Positions 5,617-8,464 of a DNA stretch of 8,464 nt are shown in pieces. The notes under the pieces were generated by a model. It had not been told where the DNA came from. It ran no database searches and saw only the letters and a program-made list of their open reading frames with translations. Made by a program: the position numbers and the translations under genes. Source of the stretch: CAJVXI01 sp036444215 (GTDB lineage: Bacteria; Patescibacteriota; Minisyncoccia; UBA6257; UBA9933); contig JAZGAA010000031.1 of NCBI GenBank assembly GCA_036444215.1, positions 1 through 8,464 on the forward strand, written 5' to 3'. Each line of letters begins with the position of its first letter. Position 1 is the stretch's first letter.

Positions 5617-5653
5617 ATATTTTATATACTTTCTTTAATATATTCGACCTTTT

Positions 5654-6865
5654 CTAGAATACTTGCATTAAATTATATATCGGAATCAAAACTGCTGCAA
5701 ATAATAAACCAACGAAAATGCCAACAATGATTATTATAGCCGGCTGAATCAGCTCCAATAAATTATCTAAAGTATCATTAACTTCCCGTGTATAAAAAGA
5801 TGAAATTTTTGATAAAGTTTCGTCAAGCCGACCGGTATTCTCGCCAATCGCCACCATTTGACTCACTAACGGCGGGAAATAATATTCATTCTGAGATAAA
5901 AGATTGGATAATAATTCTCCTCGACGCACGCCTTCACCAACCTCGTGCAGAATATCACGATAAATAACATTACCAACCGTATGACTGGTAATTTCCAATG
6001 ACTGGGCTATCGGTACCCCTCCTTTAACTAAAACGCTTGCTGATTCAGTAAAGCGAACAACGTAAATCTTCTTAAATAAATTACCAAAAATCGGGAGCCT
6101 AATCACTAATTCATCTGCTAAAGCTTTCCCCTCCGGACTCCGGAAATAATCTATCAATATAAAAATAAACAGAAAAAGTATTAAAATAACTACCCACCAC
6201 CAACTAATAATGAAATTACCGGTTCCTAAAAAAAATTTAGTAATCAGCGGCAAAGAAACGTCGGATTCTTGAAAAATCGGTCCGAGCTGGGGAAAAACAA
6301 AAGTAATCATTATGCCGGCAACTACCAAAAACAGAATTATAACGATAATCGGATAAATTAAAGCATTCTTAAGTCGGAAACGCCAAATTACGTCTTTCTC
6401 TAAATAATCGGCTAAAAAAATCATTGATTCTTCCAAGCGGCCGGTAATTTCAGCCGAGCGAATCATGCTAATATAAAAATTGGAAAAAATATGGCTCTGA
6501 CGTTCCAGTGCTTGAGATAAAGCCAAGCCGGCGTCAATGTCGGAAGAAAGCTCGGAAATTATCTCTTTTAGGGTCGGGTTTTTGGTTTGTTTGTAAAGCG
6601 AACGAAGAGAAGTGCCAATAGGAACTTTTGATTCCAATAAAGTGGCAAACTGACGCGTAAAAATCATTAAGTCCTTAATTTTTGCCCGTTCAAAAAATTT
6701 TAAAAACCGGTGATACCAATGAATTTTTTCAGCGCTTTCCAAACTAAGAATAAAAAGTTCATGACCGGTTAAAGTATTTAAAGCTATTTCGCGACTAACC
6801 GCTTCCACAAATCCTGTTTGCAACTCTCCTTCTTTAGTTCTGGCTTGGTATTTGAACTTTGCCAT
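5654..6865 (-). CDS. pilC: Type IV pilus inner-membrane platform protein PilC
   Basis: PilC is the polytopic platform in the cytoplasmic membrane that connects the PilB and PilT motors to the pilin subunits. The 403-residue protein has the usual N-terminal cytoplasmic start (M-A-K-F-K-Y-Q-A-R) and two T2SSF domains, about 67-190 and 270-392. Each carries the family signature, S-A-E-I-T-G-R-L-E-E (137-146) and I-G-E-N-T-G-R-L-D-E (340-349). Membrane segments are near 168-190, 218-240 and 373-395. The length matches the family. The frame is open upstream to a GTG at 6919, but those 18 codons run through two inverted repeats, and the family normally begins at M-A-x-F. The start is therefore 6865. 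There is no Shine-Dalgarno; a 10-bp hairpin ends six bases before the ATG. It is preceded by pilT and followed by the major pilin 37 bases later. Confidence 0.95.
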   Translation of the reverse strand: MAKFKYQARTKEGELQTGFVEAVSREIALNTLTGHELFILSLESAEKIHWYHRFLKFFERAKIKDLMIFTRQFATLLESKVPIGTSLRSLYKQTKNPTLKEIISELSSDIDAGLALSQALERQSHIFSNFYISMIRSAEITGRLEESMIFLADYLEKDVIWRFRLKNALIYPIIVIILFLVVAGIMITFVFPQLGPIFQESDVSLPLITKFFLGTGNFIISWWWVVILILFLFIFILIDYFRSPEGKALADELVIRLPIFGNLFKKIYVVRFTESASVLVKGGVPIAQSLEITSHTVGNVIYRDILHEVGEGVRRGELLSNLLSQNEYYFPPLVSQMVAIGENTGRLDETLSKISSFYTREVNDTLDNLLELIQPAIIIIVGIFVGLLFAAVLIPIYNLMQVF

Positions 6866-6871
6866 AATTTT

Positions 6872-6903
6872 ATAAATTTTTGAGCGAAGCGATAAAAATT
6901 TAT
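6872..6903. repeat. Perfect 10-bp inverted repeat just upstream of pilC
   Basis: Arms ATAAATTTTT (6872-6881) and AAAAATTTAT (6894-6903) are perfectly complementary and enclose the 12-base GC-rich loop GAGCGAAGCGAT. The element ends six bases before the pilC ATG. It is not followed by a T-run suited to termination in the operon direction. In the mRNA it would place a hairpin beside the pilC start codon. Confidence 0.75.
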
Positions 6904-6918
6904 CTAAAATTATGAGCA

Positions 6919-6944
6919 CCCGCCGAAGCTTTAGCGAAGGCGGG
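6919..6944. repeat. REP-like GC hairpin in the pilT-pilC gap
   Basis: CCCGCC (6919-6924) and GGCGGG (6939-6944) form a 6-bp all-GC stem around a 14-base loop that contains two copies of CGAAG in direct orientation. It sits 12 bases beyond the pilT stop. Neither strand shows an immediate U-run, so an intrinsic terminator is unlikely. The look is that of a dispersed repetitive extragenic element. I believe similar strings occur in Parcubacteria genomes but could not check. Confidence 0.6.
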
Positions 6945-6956
6945 CTTCATCAATTT

Positions 6957-8027
6957 TTAGCTTCTCTCTAAAAGTATCCTCAATTCGCTTGGATTCAATG
7001 AATATAATTCTGCGTTCTCCAAAGATACTTCCTTTCTTTTCACTAATTCCATTAAAGAGTGATTAAGCGTAATCATTCCTTCCTGCCTACTGGTTTCAAT
7101 TACTAAATCAATCTGATAAGCTTTACGTTCACGAATGAGATTGCGGATTGCCGAATTAGTAATCATTACTTCGCAAACTGGCAGCCGACCGCCGTCAATT
7201 CTTGGAATTAACCGTTCCGAAACAACGCCAACAAGGACTGCGGCTAATTGAGAAGATACCTGTCCTTGTTGTTCTGCCGGAAAACTGTCAATAATCCGGT
7301 CAACGGTCTGGGCAGCCGAATTAGTATGAAGAGTGGAAAAAACAAGATGTCCGGTTTCTGCCGCAGTCAAGGCCGTAGCAATTGATTCTTTATCCCTCAT
7401 TTCGCCAATCATAATTACATCCGGGTCTTGTCGAAGAATTGAACGCAGAGCCATGTGAAAACTCGGGCTGTCAATTCCTACTTCACGCTGAGAAATAGTG
7501 CTTTTATCTTGAGCAAAAACATATTCAATCGGATCCTCAATGGTAATAATATGGTCTGTACGTTTATGGTTTATCTCATCAAGAAGAGCGGCTAAGGTGG
7601 TTGATTTTCCGTGGCCAGCCGGTCCAACCAATAAAATAAATCCCTGAGAAAGACGAGTAAAATCATGGAGAATTGGCGGCAAATTTAATTCCTCAACAGT
7701 TTTTATTTTGGCCGGAATCAAACGCAAAGCCGCTGCCGTAAATCCTCGCTGATGAAAGACATTAATCCTAAATCGAGCTTTGTCTTCAAGAGCATAAGCA
7801 AAATCAATTTCTTTTTCTTTAAGAAATATTTCTTTTTGCTCAGGAGTTAATAGAGCTGAAATTAAATTCTCAGTCATTTCCGGCGTTAAAATCGGCTCTT
7901 TTTGAAGTGGGATTAAAACGCCGTCAATTCTAAGAGTTGGATGTCGACCAACTGCCAAATGTAAATCAGAAGCAGCTTGACGAGCCGTTGTAAGTAATAA
8001 ATCTTTTAGTTTTTGAGAATAGTCCAT
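6957..8027 (-). CDS. pilT: Twitching motility ATPase PilT (pilus retraction)
   Basis: PilT is a hexameric cytoplasmic ATPase that disassembles the pilus at its base, driving twitching and DNA uptake. The 356-residue protein has the normal family length. Visible motifs are Walker A G-P-A-G-H-G-K-S-T (135-143), the Asp box I-T-I-E-D-P-I-E-Y (161-169), Walker B with the catalytic Glu in D-V-I-M-I-G-E-M-R-D (203-212, E209) and the His box S-T-L-H-T-N (231-236). The A-I-R-N-L-I-R motif (293-299) separates PilT from PilB. Histidine in Walker A where Ser is usual is a small oddity. It starts 12 bases after the pilB stop. The GGAGG at 8045-8049 is 17 bases from the ATG, too far to act as a normal Shine-Dalgarno, while a TATAAT lies six bases before the ATG. 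Confidence 0.96.
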   Translation of the reverse strand: MDYSQKLKDLLLTTARQAASDLHLAVGRHPTLRIDGVLIPLQKEPILTPEMTENLISALLTPEQKEIFLKEKEIDFAYALEDKARFRINVFHQRGFTAAALRLIPAKIKTVEELNLPPILHDFTRLSQGFILLVGPAGHGKSTTLAALLDEINHKRTDHIITIEDPIEYVFAQDKSTISQREVGIDSPSFHMALRSILRQDPDVIMIGEMRDKESIATALTAAETGHLVFSTLHTNSAAQTVDRIIDSFPAEQQGQVSSQLAAVLVGVVSERLIPRIDGGRLPVCEVMITNSAIRNLIRERKAYQIDLVIETSRQEGMITLNHSLMELVKRKEVSLENAELYSLNPSELRILLERS

Positions 8028-8033
8028 ACTTTA

Positions 8034-8039
8034 ATTATA
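8034..8039 (-). promoter_or_regulatory. Possible internal extended -10 promoter giving leaderless pilT
   Basis: Read on the minus strand, TATAAT is preceded by TGA, a full extended -10. It ends six bases before the pilT ATG, so transcription would begin at the A of the ATG. A weak -35 match, TTAAGA (8058-8063), lies 18 bases upstream inside the end of pilB. This would allow PilT to be made separately from PilB. The same layout is seen at lnt. Confidence 0.45.
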
Positions 8040-8464
8040 TCACACCTCCACTGTTTCTCTTAATACCACTTCTATAGACACTAATCCTTGAAGGGCTTTT
8101 AAAATTCCATCTTGGCGCAATGTAATCATCTTTTGCCGCCTGGCTTCTTCTAAAATGCGATGTTCGGTCAAATCACTGTTAATTATTTCTTCAAGTTCCG
8201 GAGTCATCCTGAAAATTTCAAATATAGCAATCCGGCCGCTAACGCCCTTATTTTTACAGGCCTTACATCCCGGAGAATGATAAATTTGGAGGTTGGAAGT
8301 TGTCTCTTGTGGTAATTTTTCTAATTCCTTTTTAATAATTTTCTGGATTTCAGATGGCGCGGTTTCCACTTTTTTGCATTGCTGGCATAATTTAGGAATC
8401 AAACGCTGAGCCATCATTAAATTTACGGAAGTTGGCAATAAAAATGGTTCAACTCTCATATCAA
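8040..8464 (-). CDS. pilB: Pilus extension ATPase PilB (GspE family), C-terminal part only
   Basis: Only the last 140 or so residues are in the window; the frame is open through the right edge, so this is a partial gene and the ATG at 8459 is not its start. The visible part opens with V-E-P-F-L-L and then A-Q-R-L-I-P-K-L-C, typical of the C-terminal domain of GspE/PilB ATPases. A tetracysteine zinc site follows: C-x2-C in L-C-Q-Q-C-K, then C-x2-C in G-C-K-A-C-K. The end has G-R-I-A-I-F-E-I and M-I-T-L-R-Q-D-G-I-L-K-A-L-Q-G, both diagnostic. The Walker motifs lie outside the window. PilB powers pilus polymerisation from the cytoplasm. The gene heads the visible operon, and the codons before its TGA hold the sequence upstream of pilT. 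Confidence 0.95.
   Translation of the reverse strand, partial: DMRVEPFLLPTSVNLMMAQRLIPKLCQQCKKVETAPSEIQKIIKKELEKLPQETTSNLQIYHSPGCKACKNKGVSGRIAIFEIFRMTPELEEIINSDLTEHRILEEARRQKMITLRQDGILKALQGLVSIEVVLRETVEV

Noticed and set aside
5623..5628. TATATA before the major pilin as a promoter
   Set aside because: The spacing to the ATG is right for a leaderless start, but there is no -35 and the DNA is so AT-rich that the match is weak evidence; noted only under the pilin gene.
6866..6919. Eighteen-residue extension of PilC from GTG 6919
   Set aside because: It reads through an inverted repeat, and PilC proteins normally begin at the M-A-x-F found at 6865.
6919..6944. Intrinsic terminator between pilT and pilC
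   Set aside because: The stem is GC-rich but no U-run follows directly on either strand, and the operon continues through it.
8045..8049. GGAGG as Shine-Dalgarno for pilT
   Set aside because: It is 17 bases from the ATG, too far for normal use, and is explained by the V-E-V codons at the end of pilB.

Overview
The window looks like part of a chromosome from a Patescibacteria (CPR) bacterium, probably of Parcubacteria type. The reasons are AT-rich DNA, very tightly packed genes, almost no Shine-Dalgarno sequences in front of the main genes, and a compact type IV pilus (T4P) cluster with short, CPR-like pilins. TGA is used as an ordinary stop, which argues against the lineages that recode TGA as glycine. 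The taxonomic call is an inference from gene style, since no marker gene is present.

Layout: positions 11-1053 (minus strand) hold a two-gene unit for a Sec-exported small protein and a lipoprotein. It is driven by a near-perfect sigma70-type promoter at 1126-1154, and each gene has a strong Shine-Dalgarno. Divergent from it is lnt (1227-2639, plus strand), an apolipoprotein N-acyltransferase homologue with its catalytic residues intact and a promoter placed so that the mRNA may be leaderless. Convergent with lnt, positions 2667-8464 (minus strand) form one T4P assembly operon. In transcription order it reads pilB (cut by the window edge), pilT, pilC, major pilin, pilD, then three minor pilins of GspH-, PilV- and PilW-like type. 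Neighbouring genes overlap or nearly touch, except for the 91-bp pilT-pilC gap, which contains two inverted repeats.

How the genes work together: PilB powers pilus extension and PilT retraction. PilC is the membrane platform. PilD removes the short leader peptides of the four prepilins. The three minor pilins probably prime or cap the fibre. Lnt would add the third acyl chain to lipoproteins such as the one encoded divergently.

The most unusual signal is a set of six degenerate heptanucleotide tandem arrays placed inside or at the end of coding genes: three in lnt, two in pilD and one in the leader of a minor prepilin. They fall into two related unit families, ATTRRNN and WTTTRGG. Seven is not a multiple of three, so any change of one or two units shifts the reading frame. 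GC-rich GCGAAG-type elements in the pilT-pilC gap form a second repeat layer. I see no CRISPR array, tRNA, rRNA, transposase or integrase.
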